From NCBI GenBank assembly GCA_013298695.1, contig JAAFIS010000001.1, forward strand, positions 806,001 to 870,000: a stretch of 64,000 nt of DNA. Direction: 5' to 3'. The DNA comes from Betaproteobacteria bacterium. GTDB taxonomy: Bacteria > Pseudomonadota > Gammaproteobacteria > Burkholderiales > Casimicrobiaceae. A program made the position numbers and the translations under genes. This document shows positions 24,423-34,040 of this stretch, one piece after another. The notes beneath the pieces are model-generated. The model was not told where the DNA came from and made no database searches. It was given only the letters and a program-made list of their open reading frames with translations. Each line of letters starts with the position of its first letter. Position 1 is the first letter of the stretch.

Positions 24423-27083
24423 TCACGACAACGCGCCTTCCAAAAAATCCTTCGCAAACCGCTGCAACACGCCGCCCGCTTCGTACACAGAAATCTCTTC
24501 CGCAGTATCAAGGCGACATGTCACCGGCACTTCGACCCGCTCCCCATTCTTCCGATTGACAACCAAAGTCAACGTCGCGCGCGGCGTGCGCTCGCCAATC
24601 ACATCGTAAGTCTCCGTGCCATCCAGTCCGAGTGTTTTGCGATTCGTACCCGCTTTGAATTCAAGCGGCAACACGCCCATGCCAATCAAATTCGTGCGAT
24701 GAATGCGCTCGAAGCCTTCAGCGACGATGGCTTCAACGCCCGCGAGACGCACGCCCTTCGCCGCCCAATCGCGCGATGAACCTTGCCCGTAGTCCGCGCC
24801 CGCAATGATGATGAGCGGCTGTTTGCGATCCAGGTACGTCTCAATCGCTTCCCACATGCGCGTGATCTGGCCTTCGGGTTCGATGCGCGCGAGCGAGCCT
24901 TTTTTCACCGCGCCGTCCGTATTGCGCACCATTTCGTTTTGCAATGTGGGGTTCGCGAAGGTGGCGCGCAACGCGGTGAGATGGTCGCCGCGATGGGTCG
25001 CGTATGAATTGAAATCCTCTTCGGGCAAGCCCATTTTCGCGAGGTACTCACCCGCGGCGCTGTCCGCCATGATCGCGTTGGATGGCGAGAGGTGATCGGT
25101 CGTGATGTTATCGCCGAGCACTGCGAGTGGACGCATACCTTTGAGCGTGCGCTCGCCTGCAAGTGCGCCTTCCCAATACGGCGGGCGACGAATGTAGGTG
25201 CTTTGTGGTCGCCAATCGTAAAGCGGCTTCGCGCGCTCGCCGGTGTCAGCGGTGATAGCAAACATCGGCTCATACACTTTGCGAAACTGCTCGGGTTTCA
25301 CACTCGCTGCGACGACGGCATTGATCTCTTCGTCGCTCGGCCAGATGTCTTTCAGCGTGATCGGTTTACCGTCAACGTAGCCTAATGCGTCGCGTTCAAT
25401 ATCGAATCGAATCGTACCGGCGATCGCGTAGGCAACGACGAGTGGCGGCGACGCGAGAAACGCCTGCTTCGCATACGGATGAATGCGTCCATCGAAATTG
25501 CGATTGCCGGAGAGCACTGCGGTCGCGTACAGATCGCGATCAATGATCTCTTTTTGAATCTTCGGATCCAGCGCGCCGGACATGCCGTTGCACGTGGTGC
25601 AGGCGAAGGCGACGATACCGAAGCCGAGTTGTTCTAACTCGGCCAATAAATTTGCTTCTTGCAAATAAAGTTCAACGGTTTTGGAACCCGGTGCGAGAGA
25701 GCTTTTCACCCACGGCTTGCGTGTAAGTCCGAGCTTGTTCGCGTTGCGCGCGAGGAGGGCGGCAGCGATGACGTTCCTCGGATTACTCGTGTTGGTGCAG
25801 GAGGTAATTGCGGCAATGATCACCGCGCCGTCGGGCATCTTCCCCTCTCCCTCTGGGAGAGGGTGCCCGGAGGGCGGGTGAGGGCTTGCCTCTCCCTGAG
25901 GGAGAGGTCGGTGCGAAGCACCGGGTGAGGGTAAAGCAATCCCCTTCGCAGCAAGCTCACTCGTCGCCACCCGCGCGTGCGGATTCGACGGCCCAGCCAT
26001 GTTGCGCACAACGCTCGATAAGTCAAACTTCAAAACGCGCTCGTACTCCGCAGTTTTCAACGCATCCGCCCAGAGCCCCGTTTGTTTCGCATAAAGCTCA
26101 ACGAGCTTCACCTGCGCGTCTTCGCGACCAGTGAGTTTCAGATACGTGATCGTTTGTTCATCGATGAAGAACATCGCAGCAGTCGCGCCGTATTCCGGTG
26201 CCATATTCGAAATCGTCGCGCGATCACCGAGCGTGAGCGCCGATGCGCCTTCGCCATAAAACTCAAGATACGCACCCACGACTTTTTGTTTACGCAGAAA
26301 TTCGGTGAGCGCGAGCACCACATCGGTCGCGGTGATGCCTTCTTGCGGTTTCCCGGAAAGCTCAACACCCACAATATCCGGCAGACGCATCCATGACGCG
26401 CGACCGAGCATTACGTTTTCCGCCTCAAGTCCACCCACGCCAATCGCGATTACACCAAGCGCATCGACATGCGGTGTGTGGCTATCGGTGCCCACGCAGG
26501 TGTCTGGATACGCGACACCATTTTCAACACCGATCACCGGGCTCATGCGCTCCAAATTGATCTGATGCATGATGCCGTTGCCGGGTGGGATCACATCCAC
26601 GTTTTTGAACGCGCGTTTCGTCCAATCGATGAAATGGAATCGATCTTCGTTGCGACGATCTTCAATCGCTCGATTTTTCGCAAACGCATTCGGGTCAAAG
26701 CCGCCGCATTCCACTGCCAGCGAGTGGTCAACGATCAATTGCACCGGGACGACAGGATTCACCTTGGCCGGATCGCCACCTTGATCGGCAATCGCATCGC
26801 GCAATCCTGCGAGATCAACTAGCGCCGTTTGCCCAAGAATGTCATGACACACCACGCGCGCAGGAAACCAAGGGAAATCAAGCTCGCGTTTTCGTTCAAT
26901 GAGTTGTTTCAAGTAATCGTTGAGCTTCGCCGGGTCGGCTTTGCGCACTAGGTTTTCAGCGTGAACGCGCGCGGTGTACGGTAGCTTTTCGTATGCACCG
27001 GGCGAGAGCAAATTAACGGCTGCGCGTGTGTCGAAGAAGTGGTGAGCGGTTCCGGGGAGTGGTTTTTTGAAATGCGTATTCAT
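24423..27083 (-). CDS. acnD: Fe-S 2-methylcitrate dehydratase AcnD with repeat-derived insert
   Basis: This 886-residue aconitase-family enzyme dehydrates 2-methylcitrate in propionate breakdown. The start (MNTHFKKPLPGTAHHFFDTR) and the VCHDILGQTALVDLAGLRD segment are typical of AcnD rather than AcnA. Cluster cysteines are in SCTNTSNP and FACTTCNG. Exactly 30 codons (residues 385-414, 25842-25931) are a palindromic dispersed repeat read in frame, just before KMPDGAVIIAAITSC. The protein is correspondingly longer than usual. The frame is intact, so the enzyme probably still works. Confidence 0.94.
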   Translation of the reverse strand: MNTHFKKPLPGTAHHFFDTRAAVNLLSPGAYEKLPYTARVHAENLVRKADPAKLNDYLKQLIERKRELDFPWFPARVVCHDILGQTALVDLAGLRDAIADQGGDPAKVNPVVPVQLIVDHSLAVECGGFDPNAFAKNRAIEDRRNEDRFHFIDWTKRAFKNVDVIPPGNGIMHQINLERMSPVIGVENGVAYPDTCVGTDSHTPHVDALGVIAIGVGGLEAENVMLGRASWMRLPDIVGVELSGKPQEGITATDVVLALTEFLRKQKVVGAYLEFYGEGASALTLGDRATISNMAPEYGATAAMFFIDEQTITYLKLTGREDAQVKLVELYAKQTGLWADALKTAEYERVLKFDLSSVVRNMAGPSNPHARVATSELAAKGIALPSPGASHRPLPQGEASPHPPSGHPLPEGEGKMPDGAVIIAAITSCTNTSNPRNVIAAALLARNANKLGLTRKPWVKSSLAPGSKTVELYLQEANLLAELEQLGFGIVAFACTTCNGMSGALDPKIQKEIIDRDLYATAVLSGNRNFDGRIHPYAKQAFLASPPLVVAYAIAGTIRFDIERDALGYVDGKPITLKDIWPSDEEINAVVAASVKPEQFRKVYEPMFAITADTGERAKPLYDWRPQSTYIRRPPYWEGALAGERTLKGMRPLAVLGDNITTDHLSPSNAIMADSAAGEYLAKMGLPEEDFNSYATHRGDHLTALRATFANPTLQNEMVRNTDGAVKKGSLARIEPEGQITRMWEAIETYLDRKQPLIIIAGADYGQGSSRDWAAKGVRLAGVEAIVAEGFERIHRTNLIGMGVLPLEFKAGTNRKTLGLDGTETYDVIGERTPRATLTLVVNRKNGERVEVPVTCRLDTAEEISVYEAGGVLQRFAKDFLEGALS
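25842..25931. repeat. Palindromic repeat inserted in frame in acnD
   Basis: This 90 bp block contains CCCTCTCCCTCTGGGAGAGGG and CCTCTCCCTGAGGGAGAGG stem-loops plus a CGGTGCGAAGCACCG stem. Such blocks are usually intergenic. It encodes a Pro/Gly/His-rich stretch in AcnD without a stop or shift (90 = 3 x 30). A related fragment lies between sdhD and sdhA (34410-34443). Confidence 0.8.
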
Positions 27084-27099
27084 TCGTTCGTCGTCCCGA

Positions 27100-27504
27100 T
27101 TAGTTGACGTCGGTCACCCAGTCATCGAGTTCAAGGCCAACGATGCGGCTGAATTCGCGCGTGTTGTGAGTTACCAGCGTATGCCCGCTGCTCAACGCGT
27201 GAGCGGCGATTTGTATGTCGTACGGGCCAATCATCTTTCCCGCGCGGCAGAGTGAAAGTTTCACCTCGGCAAAGGTGTTCGCGGCGGCCGCGGAATAGGG
27301 TTCGACCTTCACCGTCGCGAGGAACCGACCCACAAACAGCCTCAGACTTTCCGTTGGTTTGTTTTCAACGCCGTAAAGCAGTTCGCCAAGCGTGACGGAT
27401 GAAATCGCAACGTCGGTTGGATGGCATCGCTCGAACCGCTGCGCTGCGCGCTGCGAGCGCCCAGAGAGAATGAACGAGCAAGTGTCGGTGTCGAGTAGAT
27501 ACAC
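27100..27504 (-). CDS. VapC-type PIN-domain toxin
   Basis: This 134-residue PIN-domain ribonuclease has acidic residues in LLDTDTCSF, LGELLYG and IGPYDIQIA, plus the late THNTREFSRI motif, all typical of VapC. It starts with GTG (27502-27504) three bases after the antitoxin stop, so the pair is translationally coupled. The module lies between prpC and acnD on the same strand, inside the methylcitrate genes. All PIN residues are intact, unlike the two remnants near 12-13.7 kb. Confidence 0.9.
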   Translation of the reverse strand: MYLLDTDTCSFILSGRSQRAAQRFERCHPTDVAISSVTLGELLYGVENKPTESLRLFVGRFLATVKVEPYSAAAANTFAEVKLSLCRAGKMIGPYDIQIAAHALSSGHTLVTHNTREFSRIVGLELDDWVTDVN

Positions 27505-27507
27505 CAG

Positions 27508-27786
27508 CTAGTCTTCTTTGAAGTCGGGGAAGTAGTCCCGCATGGGATCGGCTGGCTGATCGCGCTCAATCAGTTCGGATGGCCCGTGCTTTGCCCACAA
27601 CTCTCGAAGTTGAGCGATTCCCTCAGCGGGGCTTAGCTTCGGTCGATCTGGCGCAATGGGCCGAAGCGTTATTCCATAGGGCGTACGAAGAAATTCCACC
27701 TCAGTCGCATCGAAGCGAAATTCTTTCGGAATCCTAACCGCTTGGCTGCGACCCGACATAAAGATTTTTCCAGTCGCTGTTTTCAT
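27508..27786 (-). CDS. VapB-type AbrB-fold antitoxin
   Basis: This 92-residue antitoxin starts with an AbrB/SpoVT swapped-hairpin DNA-binding segment ([20 protein letters not shown]). An acidic C-terminal tail (DYFPDFKED) should wrap the toxin. The ATG at 27786 is preceded by GAGGTG; an upstream TTG adds only four residues. Autoregulation of the promoter region around 27790-27848 by the VapBC complex is known for the family. Confidence 0.88.
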   Translation of the reverse strand: MKTATGKIFMSGRSQAVRIPKEFRFDATEVEFLRTPYGITLRPIAPDRPKLSPAEGIAQLRELWAKHGPSELIERDQPADPMRDYFPDFKED

Positions 27787-27848
27787 TGCACACCTCAAAT
27801 GATACCTACCAAAGTAACTACCATTTTACTCGTTTTCGCCGATCTTAG

Positions 27849-29009
27849 CTACTTCCGATCCTTCAAAGCAACAAACTTCAAATCCTCCGGCCCCACGTAG
27901 TTTGCGCTCGGGCGAATAATTTTTCCATCAACGCGCTGCTCAATCACATGCGCGCTCCAACCACTCGTGCGCGAGATCACGAACAGCGGCGTAAACATCG
28001 CAGTTGGCACGCCCATCATGTGATAGCTCACCGCGCTGAACCAATCAAGGTTCGGGAACATCTTTTTGATATCCCACATCACGGTTTCCAGCCGCTCGGC
28101 GATGTTGAACATCTTCATATCGTTGCGCTCTTTGGAGAGTTTTCGGGCAACTTCTTTGATCACTTTGTTGCGCGGATCGCTCACCGTGTACACCGGATGC
28201 CCGAAGCCGATCACGACTTGTTTCGCCTCAACGCGCGCTTTGATGTCTGCTTCGGCCTCATCCGGCGTGTCGTAGCGCTTTTGCACTTCGAACGCGACTT
28301 CATTCGCGCCGCCGTGTTTCGGTCCGCGCAGTGCGCCGATACCACCGCAGATCGCGCTGTACATATCGCTACCCGTGCCCGCGACCACGCGCGCGGCGAA
28401 GGTGGACGCATTGAACTCATGTTCCGCGTAGAGGACGAGCGAGGTGTGCATCGCTCTCACCCAAGATTCAGGTGGTTTTTTTCCGTGCAGCAAATGCAGG
28501 AAATGTCCACCAATCGAATCATCATCGGTTTCTACATCGATGCGCTTGCCGTTGTGGCTGAAGTGATACCAATAGAGCATCATCGAGCCGAGTGACGCCA
28601 TCAATTTATCCGCAATGTCCTTCGCGCCCGGATGATTGTGATCGTCCTTCTCGGGCGACACGCAACCGAGCACCGACACTGCTGTGCGCATCACATCCAT
28701 CGGATGCGCCGACGGCGGCAATTGCTCCAGCGCCGCCTTCACAGTAGCGGGAATGCCGCGCAACGCTTTCAATTTCAGTTTGTAGCCCGCAAGCTCCGGA
28801 ACATTCGGCAACTTGCCATGCACCAGCAAATACGCGATCTCTTCAAATTCACACGCATCCGCCACATCCAGAATGTCATAGCCGCGATAGTGCAAATCAT
28901 TGCCCGTGCGACCGACCGTGCACAGGGCGGTGTTGCCTGCGGCGGTGCCGCTTAGGGCTACGGATTTTTTGGGTTTGAAGGGGACCGGGGTTGCTGTTGT
29001 GTCTGACAT
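27849..29009 (-). CDS. prpC: 2-methylcitrate synthase PrpC
   Basis: This 386-residue citrate-synthase-fold enzyme condenses propionyl-CoA with oxaloacetate. Catalytic histidine regions are GPKHGGANE and GFGHPVYT, and the C-terminal [16 protein letters not shown] is typical of PrpC. The ATG at 29009 follows CAGGAAAA. A longer frame to 29084 would add an unrelated leader. It is shorter than GltA at 37460 and less similar to it than to PrpC. Confidence 0.93.
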   Translation of the reverse strand: MSDTTATPVPFKPKKSVALSGTAAGNTALCTVGRTGNDLHYRGYDILDVADACEFEEIAYLLVHGKLPNVPELAGYKLKLKALRGIPATVKAALEQLPPSAHPMDVMRTAVSVLGCVSPEKDDHNHPGAKDIADKLMASLGSMMLYWYHFSHNGKRIDVETDDDSIGGHFLHLLHGKKPPESWVRAMHTSLVLYAEHEFNASTFAARVVAGTGSDMYSAICGGIGALRGPKHGGANEVAFEVQKRYDTPDEAEADIKARVEAKQVVIGFGHPVYTVSDPRNKVIKEVARKLSKERNDMKMFNIAERLETVMWDIKKMFPNLDWFSAVSYHMMGVPTAMFTPLFVISRTSGWSAHVIEQRVDGKIIRPSANYVGPEDLKFVALKDRK

Positions 29010-29130
29010 TTTTTGTTTTCCTGTGGGGTGCGAGCTGGGCGACAAGCTTGTCGAGGTCAACGCACCTAAATTGATACCAATCAAACTTTTCTGGCTACGA
29101 GGTACCTATGAAACGCGATTCAGTTGTGGC

Positions 29131-29901
29131 TCACTTTGCAATAGGCAAAGCTCGCTCTGCTGTAATCTTTGCTACCTGCTCAGCGATTAAACGCATTGCA
29201 ATTGCCGGTTTCTCGCCGTGAGCTTTGAGATCAGTGACGTGCCCTCTAAAAGCATATTCGTTGTTCGCGGGAATCTGAACGCTCGTTGGATTACCCAAAT
29301 TGAATGTGGCGTCATAAAACACGGTACCGCGATTTGTTTCAATCAACTTTCCGCTCGGGTAGCGCTTAAGCAATCTCCATCGGATATCAACGTTCGGATG
29401 ACTCGCACCTTTCTCAAAGGAGAAACCTGCGGCGAAGGGAAAAAGCTCGATAACGAAATCCGTTGTGGCGTCTGTGTTCGTGAGGTCGTACCCGGAGTTG
29501 TCCGGGAGTTTTGGCGGTGCAGATATCCAGCTGGTTTTGATTCCGCGTTGGGATAGAGCTTCCTCAAGCTTCGAATTGAGCGTTGCCTCGAACGATGGCT
29601 TGCTTCCGTCAAGCGCGCTCTTGATGGCATCGCGATATGGCTGCTCCGATTTGGTTCTAACCGCGTCGCCGACAGCTAAACCGAAGACTCCTAGCGCGTA
29701 GTAGCTCACGGCAACGCCTGCGTGTTTCGCTGCGGATTCACCATCTCTTCCCAAGTAGGTGTATTCCGGAAGCTCTAGTCGAGTAATGGTTATCGATTTA
29801 ATAGTTGCCACTTTTGATGGGTCGACTGCCACAGACGTGCATCCGCTCAAGACTAAAAGTGAGAATGTTGTGGCGATCGTAACTAATGATTTGTGTGTCA
29901 T
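29131..29901 (-). CDS. Putative lipoprotein of unknown function
   Basis: This 256-residue protein has a lipoprotein signal peptide with lipobox LVLSGC (Cys about residue 21 from the ATG at 29901). An upstream ATG at 29934 would make an unusually long signal. After a Gly/Ala-rich hydrophobic patch (AGVAVSYYALGVFGLAVGDAV) the rest is mixed alpha/beta with no motif I recognise. It lies between prpB and prpC on the same strand, an unusual place. A membrane-anchored periplasmic protein is all that can be said. Confidence 0.65.
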   Translation of the reverse strand: MTHKSLVTIATTFSLLVLSGCTSVAVDPSKVATIKSITITRLELPEYTYLGRDGESAAKHAGVAVSYYALGVFGLAVGDAVRTKSEQPYRDAIKSALDGSKPSFEATLNSKLEEALSQRGIKTSWISAPPKLPDNSGYDLTNTDATTDFVIELFPFAAGFSFEKGASHPNVDIRWRLLKRYPSGKLIETNRGTVFYDATFNLGNPTSVQIPANNEYAFRGHVTDLKAHGEKPAIAMRLIAEQVAKITAERALPIAK

Positions 29902-29962
29902 AAAACTAGCTATGGAACGGAAAAAACAACTCATCTAACCCAACGCGCTTTCCCATAAATCC

Positions 29963-30066
29963 GTCATTCCCGCGAAGGCGGGAATCCATTTTTGCAAAGC
30001 AGAGGCGCGCTTCAATCCGGAACAAGTGTCTTCCCACGAATGGATTCCCGCCTTCGCGGGAATGAC
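29963..30066. repeat. Perfect 28 bp inverted pair, dRS3-like repeats
   Basis: 29963-29990 and 30039-30066 are perfect reverse complements. Each contains ATTCCC-N8-GGGAAT, the pattern described for neisserial dRS3 repeats. They bracket 48 bp and lie in the 233 bp gap after prpB. An open frame across them on the minus strand is repeat-derived. A short AGCCTACAAATTTTGAG remnant precedes prpB. Confidence 0.8.
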
Positions 30067-30167
30067 ACGGGCGTAGATGAATTCAGCTCGTAGGCTGTGA
30101 TGCAATCCCAGCTTGCTAACGTTGAACGCTGGGTTTCGTGCCTCAACCCAGCCTACAAATTTTGAGT

Positions 30168-31061
30168 TCATTTCTTCGCCGCAAACAAAGCATCAAGATG
30201 CTCTTCAAACGCGTGATACCCGATCCGATCATAGAGCTCGTCGCGGGTTTGCATGGTGTCGATCACGTTCTTTTGATGACCATCGCGACGAATAGCTTGG
30301 TAGACTTTTTCTGCGGCTTTGTTCATCGCGCGGAAGGCGGAGAGCGGGTAGAGGACGATGCCGCAGCCTGCGCTTTTTAGCTCTTCGACGGTGAATAGCG
30401 GGGTTTGACCGAATTCGGTGATGTTGGCGAGAACTGGCGCTTTCACGGCGTCAACAAATTTCCGATACGTCGGCAAATCGTACGCCGCCTCCGCAAAGAT
30501 GCCATCCGCACCGGCTTCCACGCATTTCACAGCTCGCTCAATCGCGGCATCCACGCCATGCACTTGAATAGCATCCGTCCGGGCGATCAGGAAAAAATCG
30601 GGATCGGTTTTGGCGTCCGCCGCGGCTTTCACGCGATCGACCATTTCTTCGGTGGTGACGATTTCTTTGCCGGGGCGATGGCCGCAGCGTTTCGCGCCGA
30701 CCTGGTCTTCGATGTGGCACGCAGCAGCGCCGAATTTGATGAGCGATTTCACGGTGCGCGCGATGTTGAACGCGCTCGGACCAAACCCGGTGTCGATATC
30801 GACCATCAACGGCAAATCGCAGACATCGGTGATGCGGCGAATGTCGGTCAACACATCATCCAAATTATTGATGCCGAGATCGGGCAACCCGAGCGAGCCC
30901 GCCGCGACGCCGCCGCCGGAGAGGTAGATCGCTTTGAAACCCGCGCGTTTGGCGAGCAGCGCATGGTTCGCGTTGATCGCGCCGATGACTTGCAAGGGCG
31001 ACTCTTCAGCGAGCGCTTTGCGGAAGAGTGAACCGGGAGAGGCGGGGCGGGTTGGATTCAT
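30168..31061 (-). CDS. prpB: 2-methylisocitrate lyase PrpB
   Basis: This 297-residue isocitrate-lyase-superfamily enzyme splits 2-methylisocitrate into pyruvate and succinate. It has the active-site KRCGH (residues ~123-127), the metal-site VDIDTGFG and the N-terminal [16 protein letters not shown]. It is the first gene of the minus-strand methylcitrate series. Succinate and pyruvate feed the TCA genes that lie just upstream in the window. No PrpR activator gene is present. Confidence 0.95.
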   Translation of the reverse strand: MNPTRPASPGSLFRKALAEESPLQVIGAINANHALLAKRAGFKAIYLSGGGVAAGSLGLPDLGINNLDDVLTDIRRITDVCDLPLMVDIDTGFGPSAFNIARTVKSLIKFGAAACHIEDQVGAKRCGHRPGKEIVTTEEMVDRVKAAADAKTDPDFFLIARTDAIQVHGVDAAIERAVKCVEAGADGIFAEAAYDLPTYRKFVDAVKAPVLANITEFGQTPLFTVEELKSAGCGIVLYPLSAFRAMNKAAEKVYQAIRRDGHQKNVIDTMQTRDELYDRIGYHAFEEHLDALFAAKK

Positions 31062-31550
31062 TGACTTTAGCGTTGATTGCCCAATTTAATTGGGCGATAC
31101 GAGATGAAAATGGTTATTTCGAAAAATACGATTTTTAATGTTTCGCCCAATTAAACTCGGCGAGCCGCGAGGAAGTTGATTTCACTTTTCGAAAGGCTTT
31201 CAATGGTTGAAAGTCATTTCAGAAAGTGCTCCAAGATTCGTTGCCTGGATGCTCGTAATCCGCGTTCTCCGTCTGTGGGCGCGGGCTTGACCGCGCTTTG
31301 CATCGTTCATCGATTCCACTTTAGCGACGTCAAGCCGTCGCCTACAAGCCGGAGCGACGTTGATCCCCGCCTTCGCGGGGAGTCGCCTACGTCGACTCGG
31401 ACCCGGATGCGAGCATCCGGGCTACGTATCTCGACTCAGCTCACCTCATTGAAACGAACTCCATTGATTGCAAAGTCCTGCGTCCTAGCGACCAACGGGA
31501 GCGTCGTCTTAGCGAAGCGACGTCCTAAGCCGCAAGGCCGACGTCCTTTC
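31062..31550. repeat. Repeat-rich intergenic region upstream of prpB
   Basis: This 489 bp gap has no gene. It holds a GCCCAAT-TTA-ATTGGGC hairpin (31079-31095) and a half copy near 31146. A GTGGGCGCGGGCTTGACCGC copy lies at 31275-31297, a GCGACGTCAAGCCGTCGCC copy near 31324-31343 and a CCCGGATGCGAGCATCCGGG copy at 31401-31426. Imperfect GACGTCCT direct repeats lie near 31500-31545. The prpB promoter must lie here but was not pinned down. Confidence 0.7.
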
Positions 31551-32537
31551 TCACTTGCCCAGCAAATGCGCAATCGCATCACGCTCGTCCGTCAACTCCT
31601 TCAATGTTTTGTCCATCAACACCCGGCTCGCCGCATCAATGTCCAATCCTGTAACACGTGTGTACTCACCATTCGCGCAGGTGACGGCGACACCGTACTG
31701 AATGCCTTCGGGAATGCCGTAGCTGCCGTCAGATGGCACACCCATCGTTACCCATTCGCCATTGGTGCCGAGTGCCCAATCGCGCATGTGATCAATGGCT
31801 GCGTTGGCAGCGGACGCGGCAGACGACAGTCCGCGCGCTTCGATGATCGCCGCGCCGCGTTTGCCGACTTTCGGGATGAAGATGTCGTTATTCCACGCAT
31901 CATCCACCTTCGCTTTGAGCGATGCGCCGTTGGCCGTTGCAAAGCGAATGTCGGGATACATCGTCGGCGAGTGATTGCCCCACACAACGAGTTTCTTGAT
32001 GTCCGCCACTTTCACACCGGTCTTCGCGGCGAGCTGCGAGAGCGCGCGATTGTGGTCGAGGCGCAGCATCGACGTGAAATTTTTCGCAGGCAAATCAGGC
32101 GCTGATTTCTGCGCGATGTAGGCATTGGTGTTTGCTGGATTGCCAACGACCAACACGCGAACGTTGCGATCTGCGACCGCGTTTAACGCTTTACCTTGCG
32201 CCGTGAAAATCGCTGCGTTAGCTTGCAACAAATCAGCGCGCTCCATGCCGGGGCCACGCGGACGTGCACCCACCAGCACGGCGTAATTGGTGCCCTTGAA
32301 CGCAGTCATCGCGTCTGAATGTGCTTCCATTCCAGCGAGGAGTGGGAACGCGCAGTCTTCCAATTCCATCATCACACCGGCGAGCGCTTTCTGCGCTTTC
32401 TCATCAGGAATTTCGAGCAATTGCAAAATCACAGGCTGATCTTTGCCAAGCATTTCACCAGCGGCGATGCGGAACAGGAGTGCGTAGCCGATTTGGCCAG
32501 CTGCGCCAGTGACGGCGACGCGAACGGGAGCTTTCAT
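31551..32537 (-). CDS. mdh: Malate dehydrogenase
   Basis: This 328-residue NAD-dependent enzyme oxidises malate to oxaloacetate in the TCA cycle. It shows the nucleotide-binding [32 protein letters not shown], the catalytic region [11 protein letters not shown] and [11 protein letters not shown]. It is divergent from the GntR regulator across a 254 bp region with a 12 bp palindrome, so the two may share regulation. Confidence 0.97.
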   Translation of the reverse strand: MKAPVRVAVTGAAGQIGYALLFRIAAGEMLGKDQPVILQLLEIPDEKAQKALAGVMMELEDCAFPLLAGMEAHSDAMTAFKGTNYAVLVGARPRGPGMERADLLQANAAIFTAQGKALNAVADRNVRVLVVGNPANTNAYIAQKSAPDLPAKNFTSMLRLDHNRALSQLAAKTGVKVADIKKLVVWGNHSPTMYPDIRFATANGASLKAKVDDAWNNDIFIPKVGKRGAAIIEARGLSSAASAANAAIDHMRDWALGTNGEWVTMGVPSDGSYGIPEGIQYGVAVTCANGEYTRVTGLDIDAASRVLMDKTLKELTDERDAIAHLLGK

Positions 32538-32727
32538 TTTTTAATTTCCTAGTTGTTGTGCAGAGCAATAATCTCAACCCATAATTCTCGCGCAAATGGC
32601 GCAGCTTTTCTGGCGGTGTTGTAGCTCGCCGTAGTGAAGCTTAGAGCGCTGCGCTGACATGAAACTGATGCTTGGGCACACGCAAGAATTATTCACAAAG
32701 TTAACGTACGCGTCAACTAGTCTTATG

Positions 32728-32739
32728 TCTTATATAAGA
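32728..32739. promoter_or_regulatory. Palindromic operator candidate between mdh and gntR
   Basis: TCTTATATAAGA is a perfect 12 bp palindrome 52 bp upstream of the GntR start and inside the divergent region with mdh. GntR/HutC-type regulators bind short AT-rich palindromes, so autoregulation and control of mdh are likely. No second exact copy was seen upstream of sdhC or gltA. Confidence 0.5.
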
Positions 32740-32791
32740 TAGAAGAGCAAAGATTGCATCAAACGCGATTTTGCGAGAAAATTCAGATGTT

Positions 32792-33595
32792 ATGAGTGAA
32801 GTCGCAGTACTCAACCCGCCGTCGTCGAAAGACGCCGCAAGCATCGCAAACGCCGCGAGCGTGGCGCCTGCTTTCGCGCCGTCGTTCCAACCGTTGTATG
32901 CCCAAATCAAGAGTTTGCTCGTAAAGCAGCTCGAATCAGGGGAATGGCAGCCAGGCGAATCCATCCCAAGTGAGATGGATTTAGCGGCCAGGTTCCAAGT
33001 AAGCCAAGGAACGGTGCGAAAAGCTATTGACGAACTCGCGGGCGAAAACCTTTTGATTCGACGGCAAGGCAAGGGCACTTTTGTTGCAACGCACACCGAA
33101 ACTAAAAGCTCGATGTTTCGCTTCCTGCGCGTGCGGCGAAATGACGGCCAGCCTGAATACCCTGAAAGCGAACTGCTCGATGTGAAGCGCATGCGCGCGC
33201 CGGCGGACGTTGCACGGGTGCTCGATTTAGCGACAGGCGAGGCCACTTTTGTGCTCCGCCGAGTGTTGCGCTACGGCGGCATGCCCACCGTGCTCGACGA
33301 AATCACGCTGCCTGCCGGGCCGTTCAAAGGCTTAACCAAAGAGCGATTTGATGCCTACGAAGGCTCGATGTACGGTTTTTTTGAAACAGAATTCGGCGTG
33401 CGCATGTTGCGCGCTGAGGAACAGGTGCGCGCTGTAGCGGCTGATCCAAACACGGCCGAAGTATTGCGCGTGGGCATCGGCTCTCCCTTACTCTCGGTTG
33501 AGCGGGTTGCGTTTACGTATGGCAACAAACCTGTTGAGCTGCGTCGAGGTTTGTGCACGACGCGTAGTCATCACTACGCCAACGAACTGAATTAG
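32792..33595 (+). CDS. GntR-family regulator (HutC/UTRA type) of the TCA operon
   Basis: This 267-residue regulator has an N-terminal winged helix (about residues 35-105, with IPSEMDLAARFQVSQGTVRK and the wing RRQGKGTFV). A UTRA ligand-binding domain follows to the C-terminus. The ATG at 32792 is preferred over an in-frame TTG at 32771. It sits 28 bp upstream of sdhC, as in many Burkholderiales, and probably controls sdh and following genes. The ligand is unknown. Confidence 0.88.
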   Translation: MSEVAVLNPPSSKDAASIANAASVAPAFAPSFQPLYAQIKSLLVKQLESGEWQPGESIPSEMDLAARFQVSQGTVRKAIDELAGENLLIRRQGKGTFVATHTETKSSMFRFLRVRRNDGQPEYPESELLDVKRMRAPADVARVLDLATGEATFVLRRVLRYGGMPTVLDEITLPAGPFKGLTKERFDAYEGSMYGFFETEFGVRMLRAEEQVRAVAADPNTAEVLRVGIGSPLLSVERVAFTYGNKPVELRRGLCTTRSHHYANELN

Positions 33596-33623
33596 TCTTT
33601 ATAGAGTTTGAAACAACAGAACC

Positions 33624-34040
33624 ATGTCTGAACAATCCCTACAGAAAACCAAGGCGAGGCCGGTCTACCGAAACATCGGTATGGGCGATCTCGCTAACTA
33701 TCGCTTGCCGATCATCGGCGTCGCCTCGATCGTGCACCGCATTACCGGCGTGGCGCTTTTCGTTGCAATCATTGCGCTGCTGCCGATGTTGCAAATGAGT
33801 TTGAAGTCCGAGGCTGGATTTGAGGCGTTTCGAACGATGATTTGGGGCAATCTCTTTGCCAAGATTGTGTTGATCAGCCTTTTGTTCGCAATCGTGTACC
33901 ACCTCGTGGCAGGGGTTCGCCACATGATTCAAGATGGCAACAAGTGGCTCGACCTGAGCGCGGCGCGCAGCACCGCAACGGCGGCATTCGTGATCTCAGC
34001 AGTTGTTACCGCAGCCGTTGCTTGGAGGCTCGTGGCATGA
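33624..34040 (+). CDS. sdhC: Succinate dehydrogenase cytochrome b556 subunit SdhC
   Basis: This 138-residue protein has three hydrophobic helices. SIVHRITGVAL is the conserved quinone-site region, and YHLVAGVRHMIQD carries the haem-ligand histidine. Together with SdhD it anchors the SdhAB dimer and reduces ubiquinone. Its stop overlaps the sdhD start (ATGA at 34037-34040). Confidence 0.95.
   Translation: MSEQSLQKTKARPVYRNIGMGDLANYRLPIIGVASIVHRITGVALFVAIIALLPMLQMSLKSEAGFEAFRTMIWGNLFAKIVLISLLFAIVYHLVAGVRHMIQDGNKWLDLSAARSTATAAFVISAVVTAAVAWRLVA

Noticed and set aside
29935-30171. 78-codon minus-strand frame with VIPAKAGIH and WIPAFAGMT peptides
   Set aside because: It is the translation of the two dRS3-like repeat arms, a well-known false gene in repeat-rich genomes.
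31176-32105. 309-codon plus-strand frame across the prpB-mdh gap
   Set aside because: Half is repeat DNA and the rest is antisense to mdh; no family similarity.
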